Assembly (NCBI RefSeq): GCF_021568855.1
Contig: NZ_JAKGUG010000008.1
Span: 62,001 to 126,000, forward strand
DNA: 64,000 nucleotides
Reading direction: 5' to 3'
From: Dethiosulfovibrio russensis
Lineage (GTDB): Bacteria; Synergistota; Synergistia; Synergistales; Dethiosulfovibrionaceae
Below the pieces are notes generated by a model that saw only the letters and a list, made by a program, of their open reading frames with translations, was not told where the DNA came from and did no database searches. Shown here in pieces: positions 17,154 to 26,056 of this stretch. Every line of letters starts with the position of its first letter. Within the stretch, counting starts at the first letter, position 1. The position numbers and the translations under genes are program-made.

Positions 17154-17747
17154 TTAAACCCCTCTGTTGTCGCCCCAGGTTCTGCGGAAGGTGAACTCGT
17201 AAACCGCTTTCCTCTCCCTCTGTGCCACCTCGGCCTCCTGTAGATCCTCCGGAAGCGAGGATACCTCTCCGGGGTAACCGATGGCTATGGCAGTGACCGG
17301 GGTGTAGTCCTCAGGTATGTCGTAGGTCTCCTTGATTTTGTCTCCGTCGAAACCGGCCATCGGATGGGCGAACAGGCCCTTGGACGTGGCCTCGAGTATT
17401 AGGTTTTCCACCGCCATACCGACGTCGTGCCAGGCCCACAGGTTGTCCCTGCCGCTGGCGAATTTTTCCGCCGCCACGGCTATAACCAACACCGGTGCCT
17501 CCGAGGCCCATCTGACGTTGCCCGGTACCAGACAGTCCAACATGGTCTGAAACTCCTCAGGGTCCTCTTTAGTGGCGTAGATAAAAGTCCAGGGCTGCTC
17601 GTTGAAACAAGACGGCGCCCATCGGGCGGCCTCGAAAAAGGACAGGACTATCTCCTTCCCAGGAATCCTGGAAGAAAAGGCCCTGGGGCTCCATCGTCTG
17701 ACCAAAAGGTCGTTTATAGGGTAGTTTGTTCTCGCTTTTTTTTCCAT
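17154..17747 (-). CDS. nitroreductase-family protein
   Basis: A 197-aa FMN-dependent oxidoreductase of the nitroreductase fold. LLVRRWSPRAFSS is the FMN-phosphate region, ARWAPSCFNEQPWTFIYA the second flavin segment, and MAVENLILEATSKGLFAHPM the dimer helix. It is 23 residues longer than the protein at 5128 and clearly a different subfamily. The SD GGAGGAGGG precedes the ATG. The electron acceptor is unknown. Confidence 0.88.
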   Translation of the reverse strand: MEKKARTNYPINDLLVRRWSPRAFSSRIPGKEIVLSFFEAARWAPSCFNEQPWTFIYATKEDPEEFQTMLDCLVPGNVRWASEAPVLVIAVAAEKFASGRDNLWAWHDVGMAVENLILEATSKGLFAHPMAGFDGDKIKETYDIPEDYTPVTAIAIGYPGEVSSLPEDLQEAEVAQRERKAVYEFTFRRTWGDNRGV

Positions 17748-17770
17748 GGCTCACCCTCCTCCGCCACTAT

Positions 17771-17799
17771 ATAATATACTCAAACAACCGGTTTTACAA
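17771..17799 (-). promoter_or_regulatory. sigma-70-type promoter of the nitroreductase gene
   Basis: On the minus strand TTGTAA, a 17-bp spacer and TATTAT lie 24 bp before the ATG-proximal SD of the gene at 17747. Confidence 0.55.
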
Positions 17800-17814
17800 A
17801 TTGCATATTCGTCA

Positions 17815-19185
17815 TCATTTTCCGACGCAGAATCGAGAGAAGACGAGGTCGAGCAATGCCTCGTCGTCCTGGAGTCCTAAGAGCCTCTCCAGGGCCGATC
17901 GGGCCTCCTTGATGCTCGATGCGGCCAGGGTCTGATCGGAGTAGGAGTCCAGGGCTCCCTTCCCGTCCTTAAGGGATTCGATGGCGCCTCTTATCTCCTC
18001 CACCTGTCTGGCAGTTGCGTTGAGCCCCGCGTCGAGAGTTCCCGTCCCCGATACCAGGTCCACTATGGCCTCCTTCAGCTCGTCGAGGCCCCGTTTTTCC
18101 TGTGCCGATATCCGTATTATCCAGGATTCCGGCAGGAGTTCCGCTATATCCGTCTCGTCGAAGGCCTTGGGGAGATCGGATTTGTTCAGTGCTACTATGT
18201 GAGGTTTTCCCGACAGTTTTTCTGTCAGAGACCTGTCCGGTATCTTCAGGGGCTCGCTGCCGTCCAGTATCCATAGGACGACGTCCGACTCGTCTATCGC
18301 CTTGGCCGTCCTCTCTATTCCCATGGCCTCGACCTCGTCGGACGGGGTTTCCCTGAGCCCTGCCGTATCCATCAATCTCAGAGGAATGCCCTTGTGGGTG
18401 AAGACCTCCTCTATCACGTCTCTGGTCGTTCCCGGTATGGAGGTCACTATGGCCCTGCTCTCCCTGAGCAGGGCATTGAGAAGGGAGGATTTCCCGACGT
18501 TGGGACACCCGACCAAGGCTACCCTTATACCCTCTCTCAGGAGGTATCCGGTTGTACAGCGATCCAGCAGGTCTCCCAGATCCTGAATGAGTGTCTCCAT
18601 CCTGTCGGAGACATCCTGATCCTCTATGTAGGGAACGTCCTCCTCGGGAAAGTCTATGCCTACCTCCAGTTCGGCGGACAACCCCAGCAACTCGTCGTAT
18701 ATCTCTCTGACGAACCGGGATAGCTCCCCTTGGAGTGTCCTGTTGGCCGCCCTCAACGCCTCGTTGCTGCGGGCGTGGATTATGCCGTTTACCGCCTCTG
18801 CCTGGGACAGGTCCAGTCGGCCGTTTTCGTAGGCTCTTCTGGTAAACTCTCCGGGGTCGGCGTGACGGCAGCCTTTCTGGAGACATCTCTCGAGACATCT
18901 CTGTGCCACCAGGCTTCCTCCATGGCAGTGTATCTCCGCCAGGTCCTCGCCGGTGTAGCTCTTAGGAGCCTGAAAGAGGACGATCAACACCTGATCGATG
19001 GAATCTCCGCTCTCGTCCAGGAGCGATCCGTTGTACATGATCCTGTACTTTATCTTCTCCGGCGGGGTGAAGGTCCTTACGAGGGACCCGGCGAAGTCGA
19101 AGGCATCGGGGCCGGACATCCGAATTATCGAGATGCCCGCATCCCCCCATGCCGTGGAGATTGCTGCTATGGTGTCTCCGAACAT
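17815..19185 (-). CDS. mnmE: tRNA uridine-5-carboxymethylaminomethyl modification GTPase
   Basis: A 456-aa MnmE. The N-terminal tetrahydrofolate-binding domain (DTIAAISTAWGDAGISIIR) is followed by the helical domain and an inserted G domain with GCPNVGKSSLLNALL (G1), DTAG (G3) and NKSD (G4). The protein ends FCVGK, the conserved C-terminal cysteine motif. With MnmG it modifies the wobble uridine of several tRNAs. It lies 15 bp downstream of an aminotransferase gene on the same strand, so it is probably cotranscribed; mnmG is not in the window. Confidence 0.97.
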   Translation of the reverse strand: MFGDTIAAISTAWGDAGISIIRMSGPDAFDFAGSLVRTFTPPEKIKYRIMYNGSLLDESGDSIDQVLIVLFQAPKSYTGEDLAEIHCHGGSLVAQRCLERCLQKGCRHADPGEFTRRAYENGRLDLSQAEAVNGIIHARSNEALRAANRTLQGELSRFVREIYDELLGLSAELEVGIDFPEEDVPYIEDQDVSDRMETLIQDLGDLLDRCTTGYLLREGIRVALVGCPNVGKSSLLNALLRESRAIVTSIPGTTRDVIEEVFTHKGIPLRLMDTAGLRETPSDEVEAMGIERTAKAIDESDVVLWILDGSEPLKIPDRSLTEKLSGKPHIVALNKSDLPKAFDETDIAELLPESWIIRISAQEKRGLDELKEAIVDLVSGTGTLDAGLNATARQVEEIRGAIESLKDGKGALDSYSDQTLAASSIKEARSALERLLGLQDDEALLDLVFSRFCVGK

Positions 19186-19200
19186 GGCGACCTCCTCGTG

Positions 19201-20418
19201 TTACCCTTTCTCGTTCAGTAGCTCCCTCATGGCCTCTCCCATGGCCTTGATCCCTCGGTCGGTCTCCTCCGGCGAGGCGAAGGTGAAGCACATCCTGAAG
19301 CTGTGTTCGCCTCCTCCGTTGGGGAAGAACGGTGCGCCGCATACGAAGGCGACCTTTTTCTCCAGACACCTCTGGAAGAGGTCTTCCGCCCTTATGTTGG
19401 GGGTGGTGAGCCAGTAGAAGAAGCCTCCTTTGGGGGTAATGTACTCGACCTCTCCCTTGGGAAGATATTTTGCGAAAGCCGCTTCCATTGCGTCTCTTTT
19501 CGTCCTGTAGTGGGACACTATCTTGGGCAAAAAGGCGTCGAGGTTGCCCGACTGGCAGTACTTGTAGACCAGCGCCTGGGCCACCACGCTGGTGCAGGTG
19601 TCCACGCCCTGTTTGAATACGGTCATGGTTCTTATGAGATCCTTGGGGCCTATCGCCCAGGCTACCCTGGTTCCAGGGGCCAGTATCTTGGAGAAAGACC
19701 CGGCGTAGAGGACCAACCCGGCGTCGTCCAGTGAGTAGAGGGTGGGCAGTTCGTCTCCCTCGAATCTGACGCAGCCGTAGGGGTCGTCCTCGAGGATTAA
19801 GAGTCCCTTCTTCTTGGCGACGGCGACCAGCTCTTTCCTCCTCTCCAGCGACAGGGTGCAGCCCAGGGGGTTGTGGAAGTTGGGTATGGTGTAGATGAAC
19901 TTAACCTTCTTGCCCTCCGCCCTGGCCTGGTCCACTGCGTCGGATATTTTGCCTACCAGCATTCCGTTCTCGTCGCAGGGTATGGTAAGGAAGTTCGCCC
20001 CCTGGTTGTACATGTTTATGGTGTTGCCCAGGAACGAAGTCTCCTCGCAGACGATGTAGTCTCCTCTGTCCACCGTGGCCCTGGTGAGGAGGTCGGCTAC
20101 CTGGCTGGAGCCCGATGTTATGAGTATCTCGTCCATCGAAGGCTCTCTGCCCATCTTTGGAGCGGTCCAACGGGACAGGAATTCCTTGAGAGGGGTGTAG
20201 CCCTCCGTGACCCCATACTGGAGGATGTCTCGGCCTTCCTCCAGTAGAATATCCGCTCCCTGGTGGAACTGTTCCACCGGGAAGATGTCGGGGTCGGGCA
20301 TGCCTCCGGCGAAGGATATCATTCCCGGTTTCCTTATCAGATGGAACATTTCTCTTATGGGCGACGGCTTTATTCCCTTGGCGGACTGGCTCAAAAGGCC
20401 TTGGATCGTATCGGACAT
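19201..20418 (-). CDS. class I/II PLP aminotransferase (LysN-like), tandem copy 2
   Basis: A 405-aa fold-type I aminotransferase of the 2-aminoadipate/aromatic (LysN, MocR catalytic-domain) group. ISFAGGMPDPDIFP, ITSGSSQVADLL, YTIPNFHNPLGCT, LEDDPYGCVRFEG and the PLP lysine in YAGSFSKILAPGTRVAW are all present, with the substrate Arg in FRMCFTFA. It has no GntR domain. It is clearly paralogous to the gene directly upstream (20524-21735) and to 27986-29167. Likely removes amino groups from fermentable amino acids; specificity unknown. Confidence 0.9.
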   Translation of the reverse strand: MSDTIQGLLSQSAKGIKPSPIREMFHLIRKPGMISFAGGMPDPDIFPVEQFHQGADILLEEGRDILQYGVTEGYTPLKEFLSRWTAPKMGREPSMDEILITSGSSQVADLLTRATVDRGDYIVCEETSFLGNTINMYNQGANFLTIPCDENGMLVGKISDAVDQARAEGKKVKFIYTIPNFHNPLGCTLSLERRKELVAVAKKKGLLILEDDPYGCVRFEGDELPTLYSLDDAGLVLYAGSFSKILAPGTRVAWAIGPKDLIRTMTVFKQGVDTCTSVVAQALVYKYCQSGNLDAFLPKIVSHYRTKRDAMEAAFAKYLPKGEVEYITPKGGFFYWLTTPNIRAEDLFQRCLEKKVAFVCGAPFFPNGGGEHSFRMCFTFASPEETDRGIKAMGEAMRELLNEKG

Positions 20419-20447
20419 CTCTATTCCTCCTTATTATATCTTCGACG

Positions 20448-20476
20448 AAGAGGTCTGCCCTTAGGGCAGACCTCTT
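20448..20476 (-). terminator. perfect 13-bp hairpin between the tandem aminotransferase genes
   Basis: AAGAGGTCTGCCC and its exact complement flank a 3-nt loop. The hairpin ends 30 bp before the start of the second gene. No U tract follows on the minus strand, so it may attenuate or process the mRNA rather than terminate. Confidence 0.45.
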
Positions 20477-20523
20477 AAGTGTCCTTCTAGATTGTAGCCT
20501 TCTTGTCCCTTCGACGCCAGACC

Positions 20524-21735
20524 CTAGGCCTTCATCTCCCCTATGGCCTCGGCCAATCGGGAGATCCCGTCCTCTATCACATCGGGCTGTACGAAGGTGA
20601 AGTTGAGCCTCGCCTTGTCTATTCCCGCCGCCTCGTCCACGCAGAAGGGGGTTCCCACCACGAATGCGACCTTCTTGTCCACCGCTTTCTTGAAGAGCTC
20701 CCTCGAGTCGATGCCGGGCATGTCGAGCCAGAAGAAGAACCCTCCCTCGGGTTTAACCCAGGATATACCGTAGGGGGCCAGGTACTTCTGAAGACATTCC
20801 TCCATCTTGTCTCTCTTGGGGCGGTAGGTGTCTATTATCACCGGAAGGTGCTCCGAGAGGTAGCCCTTGCGGCAGTACTCGTAGACCAGAGACTGGCATA
20901 TGGGGCTCGAACAGAGGTCGGCGGCCTGTTTGAAGACCACCATCTTGCGGATGATCTCTTTGCTGCCTGTGACCCAGCCGATCCTGGACCCGGGTGCCAA
21001 TATCTTGGAAAAGGATCCGGCGTAGAGGGTCCCTCCCTTGTCGTCGAAGGAGAAGATGGAGGGGAGGTGATCCCCCTCGTAGCGGACGTAGCCGTAGGGG
21101 TCGTCCTCGAATATGGGGATGTCGAACCGCTGGGATATCTCGACCAGCTTCTTTCGTCTCTCGAGGCTCATGGTCGATCCGCCGGGGTTATGGAAGTTCA
21201 CTATAGTGTATATGAACTTCACTTTCTTGCCCTCGGCCCGGGCCTTCTCTATCACACCTGGTAACAGGTCGACCTTCATGCCCTCGTTGTCCGTAGGGAT
21301 GCCCAGAAACTGGGCTCCGTGGTTGTAGAAGGTGGTCAGAGCCGCCAGGTAGGAGGGATTCTCCGTTACCACGAAGTCTCCTCTGTCTATGAGGGCGGAG
21401 GCGAAGAGCTCCAGGGCCTGCTGGGATCCGGTGGTGAGAAGCATCTCGTCGGTTTCCACGGTCCTTCCCATCCTCTCGGCGGTGAAAGATGCCAGGAACT
21501 CCTTCAGAGGGGCGTAGCCCTCGGTCGTGCCGTATTGAAGGAGGTTTTTGCCGTCGTCCTTGAGGACGTGAGCTCCCTCGTAGAATTTGTCCACCGGGAA
21601 AACCTCCGGTGCTGGCATGCCGCCGGCAAAGGAGATCATTCCCGGTTGTTTTATGACCGCCAGCATCTCTCTGACCGGCGAGGGACGAACGTTTCTCGCC
21701 GTGTAGCTGTAGTTGTCCTCCCAAACGGTACTCAA
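20524..21735 (-). CDS. class I/II PLP aminotransferase (LysN-like), tandem copy 1
   Basis: A 403-aa paralogue of the next gene: ISFAGGMPAPEVFPVDKFYEG, LTTGSQQALELFASALIDRG, YTIVNFHNPGGSTMSLERRK, FEDDPYGYVRYEGD, PLP lysine in YAGSFSKILAPGSRIGW, and LNFTFVQPD near the C-terminus. The start is a TTG at 21735 behind AAGGAAGG. The two copies differ throughout, so the duplication is old and they probably have different substrates. It is the first gene of the aminotransferase-aminotransferase-mnmE unit. Confidence 0.9.
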   Translation of the reverse strand: MSTVWEDNYSYTARNVRPSPVREMLAVIKQPGMISFAGGMPAPEVFPVDKFYEGAHVLKDDGKNLLQYGTTEGYAPLKEFLASFTAERMGRTVETDEMLLTTGSQQALELFASALIDRGDFVVTENPSYLAALTTFYNHGAQFLGIPTDNEGMKVDLLPGVIEKARAEGKKVKFIYTIVNFHNPGGSTMSLERRKKLVEISQRFDIPIFEDDPYGYVRYEGDHLPSIFSFDDKGGTLYAGSFSKILAPGSRIGWVTGSKEIIRKMVVFKQAADLCSSPICQSLVYEYCRKGYLSEHLPVIIDTYRPKRDKMEECLQKYLAPYGISWVKPEGGFFFWLDMPGIDSRELFKKAVDKKVAFVVGTPFCVDEAAGIDKARLNFTFVQPDVIEDGISRLAEAIGEMKA

Positions 21736-21824
21736 GTCGATCGCCTTCCTTTTCTGCGGGAAAAAATCCCTGAGATTGTCCTTCCGTCTTACGCGGAGGT
21801 TTTTTTGAAAATCTGCCTATTTCC

Positions 21825-21830
21825 ATTATA
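21825..21830 (-). promoter_or_regulatory. candidate -10 box for the tandem aminotransferase operon
   Basis: TATAAT on the minus strand, 90 bp before the TTG start. No good -35 is seen 16-18 bp upstream. It shares the divergent gap with the argG promoter. Confidence 0.4.
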
Positions 21831-21900
21831 GCGTTGACTACGAATAAGTGAAATGACTTAAAATTTCGACTTATCCGTCGGGGGATCGGGTTTTTTAGCC

Positions 21901-21928
21901 TTGACATGTTCATAGGAGTCCTTATAAT
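21901..21928 (+). promoter_or_regulatory. consensus promoter of argG
   Basis: A perfect TTGACA and a perfect TATAAT are separated by 16 bp, 59 bp before the argG start region. This is one of the strongest promoters in the window. I see no clear ARG-box palindrome over it. Confidence 0.85.
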
Positions 21929-21986
21929 GGGCAACTAAAGTTTATGGATCGCTATAAAGAGAATGCTAGTTCATATGGAGGGATAG

Positions 21987-23222
21987 ATGATGGAGAAAAA
22001 GGGAAAGGTGGTTCTGGCCTACAGCGGAGGGTTGGATACCTCCGTGGCGGTATGTTGGCTGATGGAGCGGGGATACGACGTGGTCACCTTGACCGCCGAC
22101 GTGGGGCAGTCGGTCAATCTGGAGGAGAAGAAGGCCAAGGCCCTCAAGACCGGGGCTGTGGCGGCCTACGTCATGGACCTGAAAAAACAGTTCGTGCAGG
22201 AATTCGTTTGGCCCTCTCTCAAGGCCAACGGTATGTATCAGGGAACCTATCCCCTCAGCTCCGCACTGTCCAGGCCTCTTATCTCTCAGCAGCTTGCCTG
22301 GGTGGCGAAAAACGAGGGGGCTGTTGCCGTGGCCCACGGGTGTACCGGAAAGGGACAGGATCAGGTTCGTTTCGAGGTAGCCATAGGGGCTCTGAATCCG
22401 GAGTTGGAGGTCATAGCTCCCGTCAGGGACTGGCATTTCAGCCGCGAAGCGGAGATCGAGTACGCAAAGGAGCATGGCATAGAGGTCGGAGCCTCGGTCC
22501 AGTCTCCCTACAGCATAGACGAGAACCTATGGGGACGGGCTATAGAGTGCGGTGCCCTGGAGGATCCGTGGAACGAGTGTCCCGAGGACGCTTTTCAGAT
22601 CTCGGTGGCCCAGGAGGTCGCTCCCGACAAACCCCAAAACGTGGAGATAACCTTTGAGAAAGGCGTTCCCGTGGCTTTGGACGGGGTTCCCATGGACGGT
22701 GTCTCCCTCATATTGAAGCTTCGGGAGATTGCCGGAGCCCACGGCGTGGGGCGGATCGATATGCTCGAGGATCGCTTGGTCGGCTTCAAGAGCCGCGAGG
22801 TCTACGAGTGTCCGGCGGCGATCACCCTTATTGCGGCTCACAGGGCCCTGGAGACGATGACCCTCTCCAAGGAGGTGCTGGCGGAGAAGAAGCGGCTTGA
22901 GGCTTCCTTCGCCGAACTCGCCTACACCGGTTACTGGTTCTCGCCTCTGAAGGAGGCCATAGATGCCTTTGTGGACAAGACCCAGGAAAACGTCAACGGC
23001 ACGGTGAGGGTGAAGCTCTTCAAGGGTATGGCTACCGTTACGGGGCTCAAATCCCTCAGCTCGGTATATAGCCACGATCTGGCGACCTACTCGGAGGAGG
23101 ATTCCTTCGATCACTCCGCCGCCGTAGGGTTCATAAAGGTATGGGGACTGCCTCTCAAGACCTGGAAGCAGGCTCATAAACAGGATCCGGAGAAAAACGA
23201 GTCTATTTCCGTCTCCTGCTGA
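21987..23222 (+). CDS. argG: argininosuccinate synthase
   Basis: A 411-aa enzyme condensing citrulline and aspartate with ATP. The P-loop-like LAYSGGLDTSVAVCW, GCTGKGQDQVRFE and the citrulline/aspartate site region (TYPLSSALSRPLISQ) are intact, as is SPYSIDENLWGRAIECG. Two ATGs stand in tandem at 21987 and 21990; GGAGGG is better spaced for the second. argH follows after a hairpin; the other arginine genes are not here, so this pair may serve citrulline/arginine interconversion as well as synthesis. Confidence 0.97.
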   Translation: MMEKKGKVVLAYSGGLDTSVAVCWLMERGYDVVTLTADVGQSVNLEEKKAKALKTGAVAAYVMDLKKQFVQEFVWPSLKANGMYQGTYPLSSALSRPLISQQLAWVAKNEGAVAVAHGCTGKGQDQVRFEVAIGALNPELEVIAPVRDWHFSREAEIEYAKEHGIEVGASVQSPYSIDENLWGRAIECGALEDPWNECPEDAFQISVAQEVAPDKPQNVEITFEKGVPVALDGVPMDGVSLILKLREIAGAHGVGRIDMLEDRLVGFKSREVYECPAAITLIAAHRALETMTLSKEVLAEKKRLEASFAELAYTGYWFSPLKEAIDAFVDKTQENVNGTVRVKLFKGMATVTGLKSLSSVYSHDLATYSEEDSFDHSAAVGFIKVWGLPLKTWKQAHKQDPEKNESISVSC

Positions 23223-23249
23223 TAAATCGAGACTTGCGTGGTATTCTTC

Positions 23250-23283
23250 AAGGGGGTTCCGGACGGCCCGGAGCCCCCTTTCG
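23250..23283 (+). terminator. hairpin between argG and argH
   Basis: AAGGGGGTTCCGG pairs with CCGGAGCCCCCTT (one G-U pair) around ACGGC, followed by a short T run. It could partly terminate argG transcription and lower argH. Confidence 0.5.
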
Positions 23284-23322
23284 TCGTCATGCTATGTCTA
23301 TACAAGAGAGGAGTGTGTTCTC

Positions 23323-24696
23323 ATGTGGAAGGGCCGTTTTTCCCAGGAGACGGATCGCAAGGTCCAGGCCTTTTCCCAGTCGCTTGATCTGGACTGGAGG
23401 TTGGCCCGATGGGACATAAGAGGTAGTCTCGCCCATGCGGAGATGCTGGCTAAGCGGGACCTGATATCCCAGGAGGAGCTGGAAGCCATAAGGTCCGGGT
23501 TTCAGGAGATTATTGACGAGATTGAGAGGGGAGACTTCACCCCAGACGAGTCTCTAGAAGATGTCCACATGAATCTGGAACACCGTCTTACCGAGAAGAT
23601 CGGCGACGCCGGAGCCAGGCTCCATACGGGACGGAGCAGAAACGATCAGGTAGGCACCACCATGAGGCTCTACGTGAAGGACGTTCTGTGCCAGGTCAAG
23701 GCCGGTATGGTCGATCTCATGGATGCCCTCCTGGACAGGGCCGAGTCTCATAGAGAGACCATCGTGCCCGGCTATACCCATCTACAGCAGGCCCAGCCGG
23801 TCAGTATGGGACATCTCTGGATGGCTTACTTTCAGGCTTTTTCCAGGGATCTCAAGAGGCTGGAGTTCGCCATGGACGAAGCGGATGAATGTCCTTTGGG
23901 GTGCGGAGCCCTTGCCGGTTCCACCCTTCCCCTGGATCGGGAGTACACGGCCGAGGCTCTGGGGTTCTCCAGGCTCTGCGAGAACAGCATGGACGGGGTG
24001 GGGCAGAGGGACTATATATTCGACGCCCTTAGCTTCTCCGCCATGTTCGCAGTACATTGCAGTCGCATGGCCGAGGACCTTATAATATATTCCAGCGCCG
24101 AGTTCGGCTGGCTTAAGCTTCCCGATGCCTTCTGCACCGGCTCGAGCATGATGCCTCAAAAGAAGAACCCCGATGTGCTGGAGCTCGTCAGGGGCCGTAC
24201 CGGTCAGATGATAGGCTATCTTGTGGATATCCTGGTGACGCTAAAAGGGCTTCCAATGACCTATGACAGAGATCTACAGGAGGACAAGAGGGGACTTTTT
24301 TCCTCCTTCGACGTCCTCTCCCACGTTTTGGGGGTGCTTCCATCCCTGGTGAGGGCCATAGAGGTCGACGCAGACAAGGCGGCCGAGTCCTTCGCCGACG
24401 GATTGGCTCTGGCTACCGACGTCGCGGAGTATTTGGTGACCAGAGGGATTCCCTTCAGAGAGGCCCATCACAGGGTCGGAAGCCTGGTGGGATGGTGCGT
24501 CAGGGAGGATAAGAGCCTGTTCGATCTGACCCTTGAGGATTTCGAGGATTTTCTTGGCGACGTCGACGAAAACCTGCTCTCCCTGGTGGACCTGGAGGCC
24601 GCAGTCGTCAGGCGAGATACTCTGGGAGGAACGGGTTTTAGACAGGTTTCCAGACAGATCGAAAAGGGGAAAAAACTTCTCTCGAGATTGAACTGA
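23323..24696 (+). CDS. argH: argininosuccinate lyase
   Basis: A 457-aa member of the fumarase/aspartase superfamily that splits argininosuccinate into arginine and fumarate. The superfamily signature GSSMMPQKKNPD is intact, with the N-terminal MWKGRFSQETDRKVQAFSQS, HTGRSRNDQV and PGYTHLQQAQPVS regions. The ATG is 26 nt past a GAGAGGAGTG site region; 100 bp separate it from argG. Normal length, no missing residues seen. Confidence 0.97.
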   Translation: MWKGRFSQETDRKVQAFSQSLDLDWRLARWDIRGSLAHAEMLAKRDLISQEELEAIRSGFQEIIDEIERGDFTPDESLEDVHMNLEHRLTEKIGDAGARLHTGRSRNDQVGTTMRLYVKDVLCQVKAGMVDLMDALLDRAESHRETIVPGYTHLQQAQPVSMGHLWMAYFQAFSRDLKRLEFAMDEADECPLGCGALAGSTLPLDREYTAEALGFSRLCENSMDGVGQRDYIFDALSFSAMFAVHCSRMAEDLIIYSSAEFGWLKLPDAFCTGSSMMPQKKNPDVLELVRGRTGQMIGYLVDILVTLKGLPMTYDRDLQEDKRGLFSSFDVLSHVLGVLPSLVRAIEVDADKAAESFADGLALATDVAEYLVTRGIPFREAHHRVGSLVGWCVREDKSLFDLTLEDFEDFLGDVDENLLSLVDLEAAVVRRDTLGGTGFRQVSRQIEKGKKLLSRLN

Positions 24697-24711
24697 GAAA
24701 GGCTATTTCCG

Positions 24712-24755
24712 AAAGACAAGCGGTGGCTCCTTTTTGAGAGCCACCGCTTGTCTTT
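24712..24755. terminator. bidirectional terminator between argH and the LarA-like gene
   Basis: AAAGACAAGCGGTGGCTC and its perfect complement form an 18-bp stem with an 8-nt loop. T-rich sequence follows on both strands. The stem reaches into the TAA stop codon of the convergent gene at 24754. Confidence 0.88.
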
Positions 24756-26040
24756 ATATTCTTAACTGGGGCAAGGTATTTGCTCCCATCGGCATAAGCC
24801 AGGCGGTCGGTTTTCTTATCTCTCCTGGTTTCGCTTTAGATAACCCTTCTTCCAGAGATCTTACGGCAATGATTCCGGTCCCCTGAAGTTCCTCCTGGTT
24901 TATCTCGGTTACCAGGATGAAACGACATGTCAAAGCCGCCTCTGCGATGACGTACCCGACGAATTTGGCGATGGAGAAGGCTCGTCGCAGCTCGGCTTCT
25001 CTGGCGTTTTGATCGGGAAAGTCCATTAACATAGATCGGACTTCCGGATGTCCGAATCCCTCGGAGCAGGCGCTGAGAACTATCATCGTTCCCCCTGGTT
25101 TCACCGCTTCCAGCCCGTTTATTATGGTTTTTGAGGTCTGATATAGGTTTATGTCCTTGGGGAAACCTCCCGCGGAAGCCACCACCAGATCGGCTTTTTC
25201 CGTTATGGAGATTCGGTCCACCTCGTCGACGATTCTAGTTCCCTCCAGATGGGCTTCTTTCCAGTTCCCCGCCACAGCCCAGGCGATGTTTCCCTGTCCG
25301 TCGAGAATTACGTTGAGGGCGAATGTGGGATTTACCATCGAGGCGGCCTCTACCATGTCCATGTGTATGACGTTTCCCTCTAGGTTACCGCTTCGACAGC
25401 TTTCGTTTCTTCCCGAATCCGGAAGGGGTTTGAGAGCCAGAGCGTGGTTTTTCATTATGGTTTCATGTCCGGCGATTCCCGGCAGAATGGCTTTTCTGCC
25501 TCCTCCCCATCCTGCCATAAAATGATACACGATGCCTCCGGTTATCACTATGTGGTCCGCTTCTAGAGCGGATTTGTTCAATTTTACAGGCGTTCCGAAC
25601 GAAGTGGTACCGACATATTCGAGTGATTCTTCGTCTTGAGATATGTGATCGATAACCTTAAAACGTCCGGCCAGCTTTCCGAGAAGTACGCTATGTTCCT
25701 CCTCGGTCTGTTTTCTGTGGGTTCCAGTGGCACTCAAGAAGAATATGTCGCTTTCCTCTACGCCTCCGGCTTTTATCTCTTCGACAAGTAGCGGAAGATA
25801 GGATGCGGTATGCTGCCATGCCCTGGTTATGTCGCATATGACTATGCATACTTTCTCTCCCGGCGATACCTTGTCCTTCAACCGTTCGCTGGCTATGGGA
25901 TTTTCCAGGGCGGACCTTATGGCATCCTCCTCCGAAGGGGCTCCGTCTCGGGGATTGCTTTTCAGGACCCCTAACAGAGTTTCCTCTCCCAAGACGAATT
26001 TTTCGTATCCTTTGCCAAATTTAAGGGTGTATTCTTTCAT
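24754..26040 (-). CDS. LarA-family nickel-pincer racemase/epimerase-like protein
   Basis: A 428-aa LarA-family (DUF2088) protein. Family motifs: VICDITRAWQH, LSATGTHRKQTEEEH, GIVYHFMAGWGGGRKAILPGIAG with the lysine expected to carry the pyridinium nickel cofactor, and ETIMKNHAL. LarA interconverts L- and D-lactate; paralogues act on other 2-hydroxy acids. It is 16 bp downstream of a lactate-permease-type gene on the same strand, which supports lactate or a related hydroxyacid. The cofactor genes larB, larC and larE are not in the window. Confidence 0.82.
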   Translation of the reverse strand: MKEYTLKFGKGYEKFVLGEETLLGVLKSNPRDGAPSEEDAIRSALENPIASERLKDKVSPGEKVCIVICDITRAWQHTASYLPLLVEEIKAGGVEESDIFFLSATGTHRKQTEEEHSVLLGKLAGRFKVIDHISQDEESLEYVGTTSFGTPVKLNKSALEADHIVITGGIVYHFMAGWGGGRKAILPGIAGHETIMKNHALALKPLPDSGRNESCRSGNLEGNVIHMDMVEAASMVNPTFALNVILDGQGNIAWAVAGNWKEAHLEGTRIVDEVDRISITEKADLVVASAGGFPKDINLYQTSKTIINGLEAVKPGGTMIVLSACSEGFGHPEVRSMLMDFPDQNAREAELRRAFSIAKFVGYVIAEAALTCRFILVTEINQEELQGTGIIAVRSLEEGLSKAKPGEIRKPTAWLMPMGANTLPQLRI

Positions 26041-26056
26041 GATGAGCCTCCTTGAT

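Noticed and set aside
21791-21808. CCTTCCG...CGGAGG followed by seven Ts on the plus strand as a terminator.
   Set aside because: No plus-strand gene precedes it and the stem is short with a bulge; it lies inside the divergent leader.
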